A DNA stretch of 64,000 nucleotides, taken from contig JAFUSU010000024.1 in assembly GCA_017467515.1 (NCBI GenBank), forward strand, positions 1-64,000, written 5' to 3'. Below, in pieces: positions 38,901-47,120 of the stretch. This DNA comes from Alphaproteobacteria bacterium (GTDB taxonomy: Bacteria; Pseudomonadota; Alphaproteobacteria; RF32; CAG-239). Below the pieces are notes generated by a model, which was not told where the DNA came from, did no database searches, and saw only the letters and a list, made by a program, of their open reading frames with translations. The position numbers were made by a program, and so were the translations under genes. How positions within the stretch are numbered: the first letter of the stretch is position 1; each line of letters starts with the position of its first letter.

Positions 38901-39197
38901 ATGAGCAAAACAGACACAGAACAGCTTTTAATTTTATATGAAAGAGCAAAAAAAAGCCAAAAATATGAGGAAATACTGCGATCAATGGATTATATTTTCG
39001 GTAGAATACGAGCGTATATTTTAGAAAACATTAAATTTAGCGGCTCAGCAAAAGACAAGGATATTGATGAAAAGTACAAATTATGGCTGCGGCGCGCGAT
39101 CTTTAAGCGCTTTACAATAGACGACTTAGGCGAAATAATGGATCTGTTAGATAAATCGCGGTTAATAAAAGATACAACAACTGATATATTTGAATAG
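38901..39197 (+). CDS. Hypothetical helical protein, 98 aa
   Basis: A charged, all-helical protein (EQLLILYERAKKSQKYEEIL ... ). GGGAGGTCAAG precedes the ATG. No family recognised. The following gene starts 7 bases after its stop. Confidence 0.55.
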   Translation: MSKTDTEQLLILYERAKKSQKYEEILRSMDYIFGRIRAYILENIKFSGSAKDKDIDEKYKLWLRRAIFKRFTIDDLGEIMDLLDKSRLIKDTTTDIFE

Positions 39198-39204
39198 GTT
39201 AAAA

Positions 39205-39348
39205 ATGAAAACACTTAGGAAAATATTATGTTTGCTCGGCTTTCATACATACAAATATTATAACAGAGTACCGGAAGACGATGACGGCGATAATATGTTT
39301 TATTATCAATATCAGGCTTGTAAATATTGCGGAAAGGAAAGAAAATGA
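39205..39348 (+). CDS. Small zinc-ribbon-like protein (DUF1660-like), 47 aa
   Basis: Reads MKTLRKILCLLGFHTYKYYN, then an acidic linker, then CKYCGKERK. The pattern C-L-L-G-F-H near the start and C-x-x-C-G-K near the end is that of DUF1660 phage proteins, with two Cys pairs or Cys/His as zinc ligands. It overlaps the next gene start (ATGA). Function unknown. Confidence 0.65.
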   Translation: MKTLRKILCLLGFHTYKYYNRVPEDDDGDNMFYYQYQACKYCGKERK

Positions 39349-39677
39349 GTAAAACCTTAAAATTAGTTCTCACAGACCATTGGTTTGAGGAGATCAAAAG
39401 CGGACGCAAAACGCACGAATATCGCAAAGTAACACCCTTTTGGATAAAACGCTTTGAAAAAGCTTTCGGTTTTATGATGAATTATAAAGAGGATATAGTC
39501 GCTCATATAGAGAATCCACCATTTATGCCGCTGATAGAATTTCAAAAAGCCTATCGTAAAAATGCCGAAAAAATGCTCTTCCAATCAAAATCTTTAAGCA
39601 TATACACCGGCACAAACACAGATCTTAAATGTGACTGGCTTGTCTATGATATTGAACTGGGAGAACGTGTAAAATGA
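39345..39677 (+). CDS. ASCH-like domain protein
   Basis: 110 residues. KLVLTDHWFEEIKSGRKTHE and YRKVTPFWIKR form the start of the ASCH fold (ligand pocket with K-S-G-x-K-T-x-E-x-R). ASCH proteins are thought to bind RNA, modified nucleosides or coactivators; a few cleave N4-acetylcytidine. In phages they appear next to dUTPase-like and nucleotide genes. MSKTLKLVL at 39345 overlaps the previous stop. Confidence 0.7.
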   Translation: MSKTLKLVLTDHWFEEIKSGRKTHEYRKVTPFWIKRFEKAFGFMMNYKEDIVAHIENPPFMPLIEFQKAYRKNAEKMLFQSKSLSIYTGTNTDLKCDWLVYDIELGERVK

Positions 39678-39886
39678 GCTACACAACAGAAACGACAAAA
39701 GAAAAAATCGAAAGGATCAAAAAAGAACTTTTGGAACTTTACGAGGAGCTGGAAGAATTAAAGCAAAAACCATTCTCAAAATATTTAACGCAAAGAATTG
39801 AGGTAAAACGAAGTATCACATGGCGTGAAAAATATTTAATGGAGGTTAATGATGAACAAGCCTGTTATTTCTCAAGGTTTTGCTGA
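39674..39886 (+). CDS. Hypothetical coiled-coil protein, 70 aa
   Basis: Helical with a strong heptad pattern (KIERIKKELLELYEELEELK). The start overlaps the ASCH-like gene end (ATGA). Last gene of the rightward operon. Function unknown. Confidence 0.55.
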   Translation: MSYTTETTKEKIERIKKELLELYEELEELKQKPFSKYLTQRIEVKRSITWREKYLMEVNDEQACYFSRFC

Positions 39887-39997
39887 CGACAGCAAACGTT
39901 TTTGTGTCATTTGCTTTCACAGAATCAGTATAAAATTGATTTAAGTTATTGAAATACAATAATATTTGTGTGTTATTGAATGTCATTTAAAATCGGT

Positions 39998-40031
39998 GGT
40001 TGTTTCCATTTTGGAAATAACCGCTTTTTTT
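39998..40031 (+). terminator. Terminator of rightward early operon
   Basis: GGTTGTTTCC (39998-40007) and GGAAATAACC (40013-40022) form a 10 bp stem with one G:U, followed by GC and seven T (40025-40031). Confidence 0.85.
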
Positions 40032-40040
40032 GTGCGTCAT

Positions 40041-40138
40041 AGATGACTTACAAATTTCTTTGCCGGTCATCAACCACAAAAAATGACCTACAAAATATAT
40101 GACAATATATTTTAAAAGTGGGGCAATAGTGGGGCAAA
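40041..40138. repeat. Right arm region with GTGGGGCAA boxes
   Basis: The segment 40092-40138 is the second copy of the 47 bp repeat near the integrase. Upstream of it, ATGACTTACAAA (about 40041) and ATGACCTACAAA (about 40084) form another short direct repeat. These are candidate binding sites for integrase arms and for the excisionase. Confidence 0.55.
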
Positions 40139-40177
40139 TGATTAAATTTTTAATCAAATAAAAATCGAGCAAAAATA

Positions 40178-40201
40178 AAAGCCTTGCAAAAACAAGGCTT
40201 T
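40178..40201 (-). terminator. Phage-supplied tRNA terminator
   Basis: AAGCCTTG pairs with CAAGGCTT (40179-40186 with 40193-40200) around CAAAAA, with A/T on both sides. It stands right behind the 3' end of tRNA-Lys on its strand and replaces the host terminator that the insertion moved to 94-121. Confidence 0.7.
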
Positions 40202-40202
40202 A

Positions 40203-40251
40203 TATTGGTAGGCGCGTGGGGGTTCGAACCCCAGACCCACTGATTAAGAGT
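40203..40251. repeat. attR core (49 bp direct repeat within tRNA-Lys)
   Basis: Identical to 123-171. It covers the 3' half of the tRNA from the anticodon loop to just past the CCA end, so integration keeps the tRNA intact. Confidence 0.93.
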
Positions 40252-40281
40252 CAGTTGCTCTACCAACTGAGCTACGCACCC
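40206..40281 (-). tRNA. tRNA-Lys(CTT)
   Basis: 76 bases on the minus strand. Acceptor GGGTGCG pairs with CGCGCCT (two wobble pairs). The D arm is GCTC-AGTTGGTA-GAGC and the anticodon arm ACTGA-CTCTTAA-TCAGT has anticodon CTT. T arm TGGGG-TTCGAAC-CCCCA; discriminator A and encoded CCA. The 3' half comes from the att repeat. It is the integration site of the prophage. Confidence 0.95.
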
Positions 40282-40446
40282 ATTCTAATCAGATATGCGG
40301 AATATAAACCGACTGTTTTTTATTTGCAAGTATTTTTTTTAGTTCTTTTAAATTTTATCACAATGCATTGACTTTATTGTTGACTTTTATATTCATACTC
40401 TTATCTTGTTTTATGAAATTGATTAATTTTTTAAAGGACGTTTTCT
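40282..40446. promoter_or_regulatory. AT-rich intergenic region, possible promoters
   Basis: Very AT-rich. Two TTGACT boxes (near 40368 and 40381) precede TATATT- and TTATCT-like sequences, so one or two promoters for the gene at 40447 are plausible, but the exact -10 is unclear. The opposite strand must hold the tRNA-Lys promoter here. No gene. Confidence 0.35.
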
Positions 40447-41259
40447 ATGAAAAAATTTTCTATTTTTCTGTTAGTTATTGCTATTATCGCTGCTCTTGTC
40501 TACTATTTCTTTCCTCTGGAAATGTTAGTCAAAAAAGCTGTTAATAAATACGGTAGTGAAGTGACCGGAACATCTGTTAATCTTTCCGGTTTTAATATTA
40601 ATCTCAAAGATGGTGAAGCATCTGTTAAGCAAATTACTGTTGCCAATCCTCAAAATTACAAAACAAAATATGCCGTTGAACTTGGCAATATTGATGTAAA
40701 AGTTAATTTGAAGAGTGTAACAACAGATACAATTATTGTTGATAAAATTATTGTTAACAAACCTGTGATTTCTTATGAAATGAAGTCTTTGACTGAAAAT
40801 AACATTTCAGAAATTATTGATAATGTTAATAAATATACATCTTCTTCAGCTACCGAACCGGCTCAAGAAGAAGCTAAAGCAGATAGTTCTTCAAAGAAAG
40901 TTATAATCAAGAAAGTTGTTATCAGTAATGGTGAAATTAATGGTGCAATGACGGCAGCTCCGGATGTCATTTCTGCTGCAATTCCGTTGCCAACACTTAC
41001 TTTAAGTAACATTGGTGAGGAAACAAAAGGGGCGTCTGTTGCTGATTCTATTGCATTTATTATGAATAAATTGCTTTCATCAGTTTCAACAACGGTTATT
41101 AGCAGTAACTTGGCTAATTTGAAAGATGCTGCTAATGCTGCTGTCGATGGAGCTAAAGATGCCGCACAAGGTACTGTTGATGCCGCAAAAGACACGGCTT
41201 CCGGTGTTGTGGACGGTGTTAAAGATACCTTAAGTGGATTAAATCCATTTGGTAAATAA
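40447..41259 (+). CDS. AsmA-like envelope protein
   Basis: 270 residues. An N-terminal membrane anchor (about 4-22, FSIFLLVIAIIAALVYYFF) is followed by the start of an AsmA-type beta-taco (VKKAVNKYGSEVTGTSVNLS, GEASVKQITVANPQNYKTKYA, VELGNIDVKVN). The family is involved in lipid transport and outer-membrane balance. Most AsmA proteins are far longer; this is a short form. The C-terminus has K-D-A-A repeats (AANAAVDGAKDAAQGTVDAA) forming an amphipathic 11-mer-like helix, as in LEA proteins. A terminator follows. Confidence 0.7.
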   Translation: MKKFSIFLLVIAIIAALVYYFFPLEMLVKKAVNKYGSEVTGTSVNLSGFNINLKDGEASVKQITVANPQNYKTKYAVELGNIDVKVNLKSVTTDTIIVDKIIVNKPVISYEMKSLTENNISEIIDNVNKYTSSSATEPAQEEAKADSSSKKVIIKKVVISNGEINGAMTAAPDVISAAIPLPTLTLSNIGEETKGASVADSIAFIMNKLLSSVSTTVISSNLANLKDAANAAVDGAKDAAQGTVDAAKDTASGVVDGVKDTLSGLNPFGK

Positions 41260-41273
41260 TTTTCTATCGTTAA

Positions 41274-41312
41274 AAACACCTCACGGTTCTGTGACTGTGA
41301 GGTGTTTTTTTT
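41274..41312. terminator. Bidirectional terminator
   Basis: ACACCTCAC (41276-41284) pairs with GTGAGGTGT (41297-41305), followed by a T run; A residues on the other side allow use by the convergent gene. Confidence 0.85.
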
Positions 41313-41331
41313 ATAAAGAAACGGGAAATTT

Positions 41332-41952
41332 TTATTTTGAAAGTTTGTTCAACCACGCATTAATTTTATTTGAAACCTGATCTTTATATGTTTCATCTAC
41401 GTTATTAAAATTTTCACTTGGTAAAATTTGTGCATTTTTAGCGAGGTTGGAAAAATCTTCAAAAAAAGTTCCGACATTACTGCCTTGTGTGGAGAAAGGA
41501 GCAACGCGAATATTTTTAAAGTCAGTTTGTTCTAAATAAGAGTAAAGAGCAGGAGCCATTGTATACCACCAAACCGGCGCGCCGACAAATATGGTATCAT
41601 AAGAGGTGACATCCGGCAAATTATCTTGATTGATGGCAGGATATTTTTTAGCGGATAACTCTTTTTTACTTTTAACGTAAACAGATGGTGAAGAGTACGT
41701 TTCCTTTGTTTGGATTTCATATAAGTCAGCATGAGTTTTATCTGCAATTTGTTTGGCAATATCTTTAGTGTGTCCCGTCCAAGAGTAGTAAACAACCAAA
41801 ACTTTTCCTAAATCTGTATTTAAAGGGATTTCTTGATTATAACGGACCATTTCTGCTTTATTTTTTGAATTGACTCTGTGTAAATGATAAAGACTGCATC
41901 CACCGATAATCAGTGCCGCCAATAAAATGAAATACAAAACAATTTTTAACAT
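41332..41952 (-). CDS. Flavodoxin-fold protein, membrane-anchored or lipoprotein
   Basis: 206 residues. The N-terminus is a hydrophobic segment ending in IIGGC, a possible lipobox, so the protein is probably exported and anchored. The soluble domain starts with VLVVYYSWTGHTKDIAKQIA (the FMN phosphate loop) and has PDVTSYDTIFVGAPVWWYTM (second FMN loop). Flavodoxins of this type carry electrons or reduce quinones; outside the cytoplasm it might receive electrons from the neighbouring thiol or Rnf systems. That link is speculative. Downstream of dsbD on the same strand. Confidence 0.8.
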   Translation of the reverse strand: MLKIVLYFILLAALIIGGCSLYHLHRVNSKNKAEMVRYNQEIPLNTDLGKVLVVYYSWTGHTKDIAKQIADKTHADLYEIQTKETYSSPSVYVKSKKELSAKKYPAINQDNLPDVTSYDTIFVGAPVWWYTMAPALYSYLEQTDFKNIRVAPFSTQGSNVGTFFEDFSNLAKNAQILPSENFNNVDETYKDQVSNKINAWLNKLSK

Positions 41953-41999
41953 ATACTTTCTCCTTATATTTTTTGATTTAGTGATATTTCTTTTTTATA

Positions 42000-43868
42000 T
42001 CAATGCAGATATTGTTTAATAATTTTTGTCGTCAAAAGTTGAGGCAGGATAATGGGGTGTTGGTTTTTTCCGTCATAATAAACGTATAAAGGAACACTAT
42101 TGCGATTGTAAACAGCCAAAGCTTGTGTAACAGTCTCATCTTTGGTGGTCCAGTCGGCTTTGAGTAAATGTATTCTTTTTTCTTGAACAATTTTTTTAAA
42201 AGGACGAGAAGAAAGAGCCGTTTTTTCATTAACCAGACAGGTTAAACACCATTTGGCGGTAAAATCAATAAATACGGGCTCATTTCGCGCTTGTAAAGTT
42301 TGTAATTTTTCCTTTGAAAAAATTTGCCATTCTGTACCAGATGAAATCACATCATCAGATATTGTTGTATGCGTCTGATTATAGAATATCCAGCCCAGCC
42401 AAAGGCACGTCAGAAAAATTGGTAAAGCACAAATTTTTTTAACATCTTCCATCCATTTGCCGGGTTTGGGTAAAAGAGTACTTATTGCTTGCGGAAAAAT
42501 CATCAATAAAGAAAAAGGTAAAGCATAACCGACAGCTAAAGCAATAAACACGGGAAAATAAATATAAAGCGGTTGGGTAAGGCTATAAGCAATAGCAGTG
42601 CCCATAAACGGAGCAGAACAGGGGCTGGCAATTAAAACAGCAACGAGTCCTGTCAGAAAAGCATTAAGAGAAGTGTTTTTGAGAGAGAATGTCCCCAATT
42701 TATTAAAAAATGAGAAATTAATTTGAATAATTCCCAAAAACATCAAACCGATGATAAAAAAGAGAATGAATAAGACAGCAATAAAAATGGGGGATTGAAG
42801 CTGAAAACCCCAACCGATAGCTTCACCTCCGAGCCTGAATATCCAAAGTAATCCGGCAATTAAAGCAAAAGAAAAAACAACGCCGCTGAAATAAAACATC
42901 GCTTCTTTGTATTTTTGCCCGATACGCTGAGAAGTATTCATAAGTTGAATAGCTTTAATAAATAAAATCGGAAAAATACAAGGCATCAGATTTAAAATTA
43001 AACCGCCGCAGAAAGCCATCAGCAGAACCATTAACACAGAAGGCATTTGTGAGGTCTGAAGCGAGAAATCGTTCTTTGTAAGACGAAATTGCCAAACACC
43101 TTGATCCGTCAATGCCAGCGCTTTGAATACAGAGGGAAGTATGATATTTTCTTTCAGAGGGATGATAATTTGCAAATTACCGTCTAACCGCAAAGAAAAA
43201 CGGATAGGGTGCTGATGGTCAACAGTATCTCTGATAAAGGGAAGAAATTTTAAAGAAGCAAGCGGTTGTGTAAAATGAGGAATTTTAACATATAAGATAT
43301 TTTGTTTAACCTTAAAATATCCCTTTTGATAGGAATGCGGAAAAGTTTTTTGGGCAGCCTTAAATTCCTTTTTCCAAGAAGGTGTCGGTTGAATTTTATC
43401 GGCAAAGGGAATAGCTTTACTTATAGTCATATTTTCAGCAACACATTCTTCTTTGCAAGCCAGCCAAGAAATATCGGCATTTAGAGAAATTGCTTCGAGC
43501 GATTCATTGGTTTGTTTGGGCAGAGAAAGTTCAAATAACCAATAGGCATCATTATCATAAGCATATTGTGTAATGAGATTCTGTATAAAAAAATGTTTAG
43601 GGGAACTTTGACGCTTTAACAGAACAGTTCCCAAGTCAGAAGATAATTCAGCAGTTGTGGGCAGTCCGACGTCGCCCGGGTTATTCCAATATATATGCCA
43701 TCCGTTTTGCGGCGTAATTTTAATCATAATCCACAACTTTTCACCTAATACGGCGGTTTGTGAACTGGTTAACAATTCTGCTTGTGTTGCAGTATAGGCG
43801 CTTTCTTTAGAAAAAGCACTTCCGCAAAAGGAACATAAGCAAAAACAAATGTACCAAAAATACCGCAT
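42000..43868 (-). CDS. Protein-disulfide reductase DsbD family
   Basis: 622 residues. Signal peptide 1-20; periplasmic N-terminal domain (about 25-270) with PQNGWHIYWNNPGDVGLPT and C-K-E-E-C (about residue 140), the DsbC-like redox domain of ScsB-type DsbD proteins. A central block of about eight membrane helices follows, with GGLILNLMPCIFPI and SPCSAPFMGTA holding the paired Cys. The C-terminal thioredoxin domain has AKWCLTC. It would carry electrons from cytoplasmic thioredoxin to periplasmic thiols. It ends 47 bases before the flavodoxin gene. Confidence 0.9.
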   Translation of the reverse strand: MRYFWYICFCLCSFCGSAFSKESAYTATQAELLTSSQTAVLGEKLWIMIKITPQNGWHIYWNNPGDVGLPTTAELSSDLGTVLLKRQSSPKHFFIQNLITQYAYDNDAYWLFELSLPKQTNESLEAISLNADISWLACKEECVAENMTISKAIPFADKIQPTPSWKKEFKAAQKTFPHSYQKGYFKVKQNILYVKIPHFTQPLASLKFLPFIRDTVDHQHPIRFSLRLDGNLQIIIPLKENIILPSVFKALALTDQGVWQFRLTKNDFSLQTSQMPSVLMVLLMAFCGGLILNLMPCIFPILFIKAIQLMNTSQRIGQKYKEAMFYFSGVVFSFALIAGLLWIFRLGGEAIGWGFQLQSPIFIAVLFILFFIIGLMFLGIIQINFSFFNKLGTFSLKNTSLNAFLTGLVAVLIASPCSAPFMGTAIAYSLTQPLYIYFPVFIALAVGYALPFSLLMIFPQAISTLLPKPGKWMEDVKKICALPIFLTCLWLGWIFYNQTHTTISDDVISSGTEWQIFSKEKLQTLQARNEPVFIDFTAKWCLTCLVNEKTALSSRPFKKIVQEKRIHLLKADWTTKDETVTQALAVYNRNSVPLYVYYDGKNQHPIILPQLLTTKIIKQYLH

Positions 43869-43877
43869 CAGCTGACT

Positions 43878-44633
43878 TTATTCTTTTGATTTTTTACCGC
43901 TAATGACCAAAACATAGTATGCTGAAATGATAACGCTAACGGCTTTTATAAAACAGAAAATACCTAAAATAACGGCTAAGGGCATAAATAACCGAGGAAC
44001 AAGGCATAATACGGATAATGTAATAAATGTTTCAAAGCCTTGAGCAATACCGCCTAAATAAAAAGGAGATTCGTTAAAGTTCGGATGTGCCTTATTTTGA
44101 CTTTTGTAAGCAACAATAGCATAGGCCAACAGAGCACAAGCCGAAGAAATAAAACCAAACATTAAAAATGTTGCAGCAACGGCATTTTGCTCGGGATTGG
44201 CTAAAGCAAAACCAAAGATAACACCAGCATAAAACATATAATCTAATGAAGCATCGAGAAAAATACCAAAATCAGTAGGTTTGTTTACCTTAGCGACAGC
44301 TCCGTCTAAAATATCGCAAAAGCGGTTTAATAAAATACAAACCAAAGCAGAACCGAAATGACCGATTGCTAAGAAATTAATAGCTAAAAGACCGATAATG
44401 AAACCAAAAACAGTAATGAAATTTGCACTGATATGACATTTAACAAATAATTTTGCAAATTTTTGCAGCCATTTATTGAAAACAACCGTACTTTTTTGGC
44501 ATGAAGTGTTGCAAAAACTAAAAAAGCTGTTGATTTTTTTATTGGAAAATTTAGATTTAAACAGATTTGAGTTGATTTTAGAAGCAAATTTATCTAATTT
44601 AAGAGAAGATTTGATTTTATCTAATTGTAACAT
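43878..44633 (-). CDS. CDP-alcohol phosphatidyltransferase family protein
   Basis: 251 residues. The active-site motif D-G-x-x-A-K-(x8)-G-x-x-x-D-x-x-x-D reads DGAVAKVNKPTDFGIFLDAS followed by LD; the family usually has A-R, here A-K. Five or six membrane helices surround it. It would join an alcohol to CDP-activated lipid in phospholipid synthesis; the alcohol cannot be told. The first 70 residues are basic and unusually long. It lies 9 bases upstream of the dsbD start. Confidence 0.85.
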   Translation of the reverse strand: MLQLDKIKSSLKLDKFASKINSNLFKSKFSNKKINSFFSFCNTSCQKSTVVFNKWLQKFAKLFVKCHISANFITVFGFIIGLLAINFLAIGHFGSALVCILLNRFCDILDGAVAKVNKPTDFGIFLDASLDYMFYAGVIFGFALANPEQNAVAATFLMFGFISSACALLAYAIVAYKSQNKAHPNFNESPFYLGGIAQGFETFITLSVLCLVPRLFMPLAVILGIFCFIKAVSVIISAYYVLVISGKKSKE

Positions 44634-44724
44634 GGGTTTATCCTTTCTTGTTATATTAAAGATAATCTAAAACAATAATCATTTAAAGTAAACTCCATAA
44701 CCAATTTTTAACAGGCGGAAAACA

Positions 44725-45798
44725 GTGAAATTAAAATTATTGAAAATTGTATTTCTTTTAGCACTCATTGCAGGAACATGTTTTTATTGTGCATATATGC
44801 GCTCGGCCTTTCAAATTATTACCGGTGAAACGATGAATACTTATTACCGTGTAACAATGCGTACCTCTCAGGAAGATACAATGCTCAGAAATGAAATACG
44901 GGAGGCTTTGCAGCAAATTAATAATGAAATGTCTGTTTTTGAAAATGTTTCAGATTTAAGCCAGTTTAATAAAAATACGGATTTGGGGTGGATAGATGTT
45001 CCTGAAGATTTAGCGGTTGTTTTAAAAGAAGCATACCAAATTTATCAGCAAACCAACGGCTATTTTGATCCGACTGTGGGCAGATTGGTTGATTTATGGG
45101 GGTTTGGTACTCATAAAATCCAAAGAATTCCCTCTCAGGATGAAATCAAAGAATCTCAAAATACCGTCGGCTTTAATAAAATAAGTTTCAGCCGTGATTT
45201 CAGAAAAGCCAAAAAGCCAAATTCTGATATTTATTTAAATTTATCATCAATAGCCAAAGGGTATGCTGTAGATAAAATAGCAGCTTTGTTAGATAAAAAA
45301 GGATATACGGATTATATCGTTGAAATAGGGGGTGAGGTTAAAGCCAAGGGGTCCAGAGCTAAAAAAAGCAAAGGTTGGAATTTAGGAATAGCTCGTCCGG
45401 AAGAAGGAAAAGTAACGGATTTTGAATATGTCGTTCGCCTGAAGGATATGGCGGTTGCCACTTCCGGAGATTATCGCAATAATTTTTATATGGAAAATAA
45501 ACGTTATTCTCACACGATTAATCCTAAAACAGGTCTTCCTGTTGATCATAATTTAGCCGCAGTAACTGTTTTTGACAAAGAATGTATGCGTGCAGACGGT
45601 TTAGCAACCGGAATTATGGTTATGGGAGAAAATAAAGGACTCGAATTTGCTAACAATAATCGTATTCCTGCTGTTATGTTTGTTCGAAATGAAAATGAAG
45701 ACGGATATCAAACACTGGTGTCAAATGAGGCAAAAAAACTGTTGAAAGATGACTTACAGAAAGCCTCTCAAAATAAGGAAGAACAAAAGGAAAAATAA
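44725..45798 (+). CDS. apbE: FAD:protein FMN transferase
   Basis: 357 residues. An N-terminal membrane anchor (about 5-23) places the enzyme outside the cytoplasm. Family motifs: TGETMNTYYRVT, NNEMSVFENVSDLSQFNK, DPTVGRLVDLWGFG, LNLSSIAKGYAVDKIAALLD, VEIGGEVKAKG and SGDYRNNF with HTINPKTGLPV. It attaches FMN covalently to Thr of RnfG and RnfD, and it is the first gene of the Rnf operon here. Two bases separate it from rseC. Confidence 0.95.
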   Translation: MKLKLLKIVFLLALIAGTCFYCAYMRSAFQIITGETMNTYYRVTMRTSQEDTMLRNEIREALQQINNEMSVFENVSDLSQFNKNTDLGWIDVPEDLAVVLKEAYQIYQQTNGYFDPTVGRLVDLWGFGTHKIQRIPSQDEIKESQNTVGFNKISFSRDFRKAKKPNSDIYLNLSSIAKGYAVDKIAALLDKKGYTDYIVEIGGEVKAKGSRAKKSKGWNLGIARPEEGKVTDFEYVVRLKDMAVATSGDYRNNFYMENKRYSHTINPKTGLPVDHNLAAVTVFDKECMRADGLATGIMVMGENKGLEFANNNRIPAVMFVRNENEDGYQTLVSNEAKKLLKDDLQKASQNKEEQKEK

Positions 45799-45799
45799 A

Positions 45800-46192
45800 G
45801 TGACAATCGGCATTATCAAAAAAATAACCGATGATCAAATTTTTGTTGAAATAGAGTGTAAAGAGGCTTGTGAACAATGCTCACAAAAGAGTAATTGTTC
45901 CTTATCTCAGCTATCCCACAGAGTTGTGGAAGTCAGAAAAAATAATCGAAAATATCACATAAATGATAAAGTTGAACTTGAAATAAGTGAATTATCTATT
46001 TGTTATAGTATAATTTTTGCTTATGTCGTTCCGTTGCTTTGCGTACTGGGAATGCTGGTTGTCGGATGTTTAGCAGGGTGGTCTGAAAGTATTTGTGGTA
46101 TATGTTCATTAAGTATACTTCCCGTATATTATCTTTTTTTGAAAAAACTAAAGAACTGGTTTAAAAAATCTATAACCATTAAAATCAAATAA
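45800..46192 (+). CDS. rseC: RseC/MucC-family protein (SoxR-reducing)
   Basis: 130 residues. N-terminal soluble part with Cys cluster C-x3-C-x2-C-x5-C (CKEACEQCSQKSNC), then two membrane helices (about 66-87 and 92-110). RseC proteins sit beside Rnf/Rsx complexes and help in reduction of SoxR or in Rnf assembly. GTG at 45800 follows AAGGA and lies right after the apbE stop; the in-frame upstream reading is inside apbE. Confidence 0.85.
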   Translation: MTIGIIKKITDDQIFVEIECKEACEQCSQKSNCSLSQLSHRVVEVRKNNRKYHINDKVELEISELSICYSIIFAYVVPLLCVLGMLVVGCLAGWSESICGICSLSILPVYYLFLKKLKNWFKKSITIKIK

Positions 46193-46285
46193 AATTCTGT
46201 GGATTAATCAGGTAAAACAGAAAAAAAACTTGGTAAAATACCAAAGTATGATATGCTTGTGTATCTAAAGCGCAACAGAGGTATT

Positions 46286-47119
46286 ATGGTATCAGCTATT
46301 TTATTTAATATTCTTATTTTGAGCGGACTGGCTGTTTTGGCGGCTATTGTTTTATATTGGGCTTCACAAAAATTTGCTGTTCAGGAGTCACCGTTAGTCG
46401 GGCAAATTTATGAAATCTTGCCTCACGCCAATTGCGGTGCTTGCGGACGAGCAGGGTGCCAAGATTTTGCAAGCATTTGTGCAAATGCTTCTGCAGAAGA
46501 ATTTCAAAATTTGAATTGTCCTGTCGGTGGCCGGAAAGTTATGGAAAAAATCGCAACATTAAAAGGTGTGCAAGCAGGGGAAGCGGAAAGAAAGTGTGCT
46601 GTTCTCCGTTGTAACGGAAGTTGTCAGAATGCTCCTGATAAAGTTGTGTATACCGGTATGAAAAGTTGCCGTGCCGCTCATAGCGTGATGTCTGGCCGTA
46701 GCGGTTGCCCAAACGGGTGTTTGAGAATGGGAGACTGTGTTCAGGTCTGTCAATATGGTGCTTTATCTCTTGACAAAGAAACCGGTTTACCGGTTGTTGA
46801 TTATAAAAAATGCACCTCTTGCGGGGCCTGTGTTAAAAGATGTCCGCGCGGCTTATTTGAAATCAGACCAATTCAAGAAAATATGCAAGTTTATGTTGCT
46901 TGTCGGAATCAACAAAAAGGGGCTGTGGCCAGAAAAAATTGTAAAGTTGCTTGTATTGCCTGTGGTAAGTGCCGTCAAATAAACGACACCATCAGTATTG
47001 AAAATAATCTGTCTTATATTCCGCCTTCAATTTCAGCACCTGAAGAAGGAGAGAAACTTGCCGCCAGTTGTCCTGTTAAGGCCATTCATTTTCGCCAAAA
47101 TATGATAGAGGGAGATTAA
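46286..47119 (+). CDS. rnfB: Rnf complex subunit B (ferredoxin-like)
   Basis: 277 residues. One membrane helix (6-25), then the NCGACGRAGC motif of the Fe-S domain, two 4Fe-4S motifs (C-x3-D-C-x2-C near 150: CLRMGDCVQVCQ; CTSCGACVKRCP) and a further CKVACIACGKC plus CP. The middle region (RCNGSCQN, KSCRAAHSVMSG, GCPNGCLRMGDC) matches the longer RnfB of Bacteroidota rather than the proteobacterial type. RnfB takes electrons from ferredoxin to RnfC. ATG at 46286 preferred because the membrane segment starts there and AGAGGT precedes it. Confidence 0.93.
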   Translation: MVSAILFNILILSGLAVLAAIVLYWASQKFAVQESPLVGQIYEILPHANCGACGRAGCQDFASICANASAEEFQNLNCPVGGRKVMEKIATLKGVQAGEAERKCAVLRCNGSCQNAPDKVVYTGMKSCRAAHSVMSGRSGCPNGCLRMGDCVQVCQYGALSLDKETGLPVVDYKKCTSCGACVKRCPRGLFEIRPIQENMQVYVACRNQQKGAVARKNCKVACIACGKCRQINDTISIENNLSYIPPSISAPEEGEKLAASCPVKAIHFRQNMIEGD

Positions 47120-47120
47120 A

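Larger units (their letters stand above)
123..40251. mobile_element. Intact temperate podovirus-like prophage, BPP-1-like layout
   Basis: The element is bounded by a 49 bp perfect direct repeat and carries an integrase at its left end. It contains a repressor/Cro switch, early operons in both directions and a complete virion set: terminase, portal, scaffold, capsid, tail tube A and B, three internal proteins, fibre. A lysis cassette and a DGR follow. The short-tail set (connector, gp11/gp12-like tube proteins, gp14-like core protein) with Mtd-like protein, Avd and RT resembles BPP-1. All virion and integration genes are open; only the methyltransferase at 30845-31625 is broken. By gene content it could still be inducible, which is an inference. 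Confidence 0.93.

Noticed and set aside
123-40251. T7-type autographivirus with its own RNA polymerase
   Set aside because: No single-subunit RNA polymerase gene seen; the virion genes are podoviral but regulation is of the temperate repressor type.
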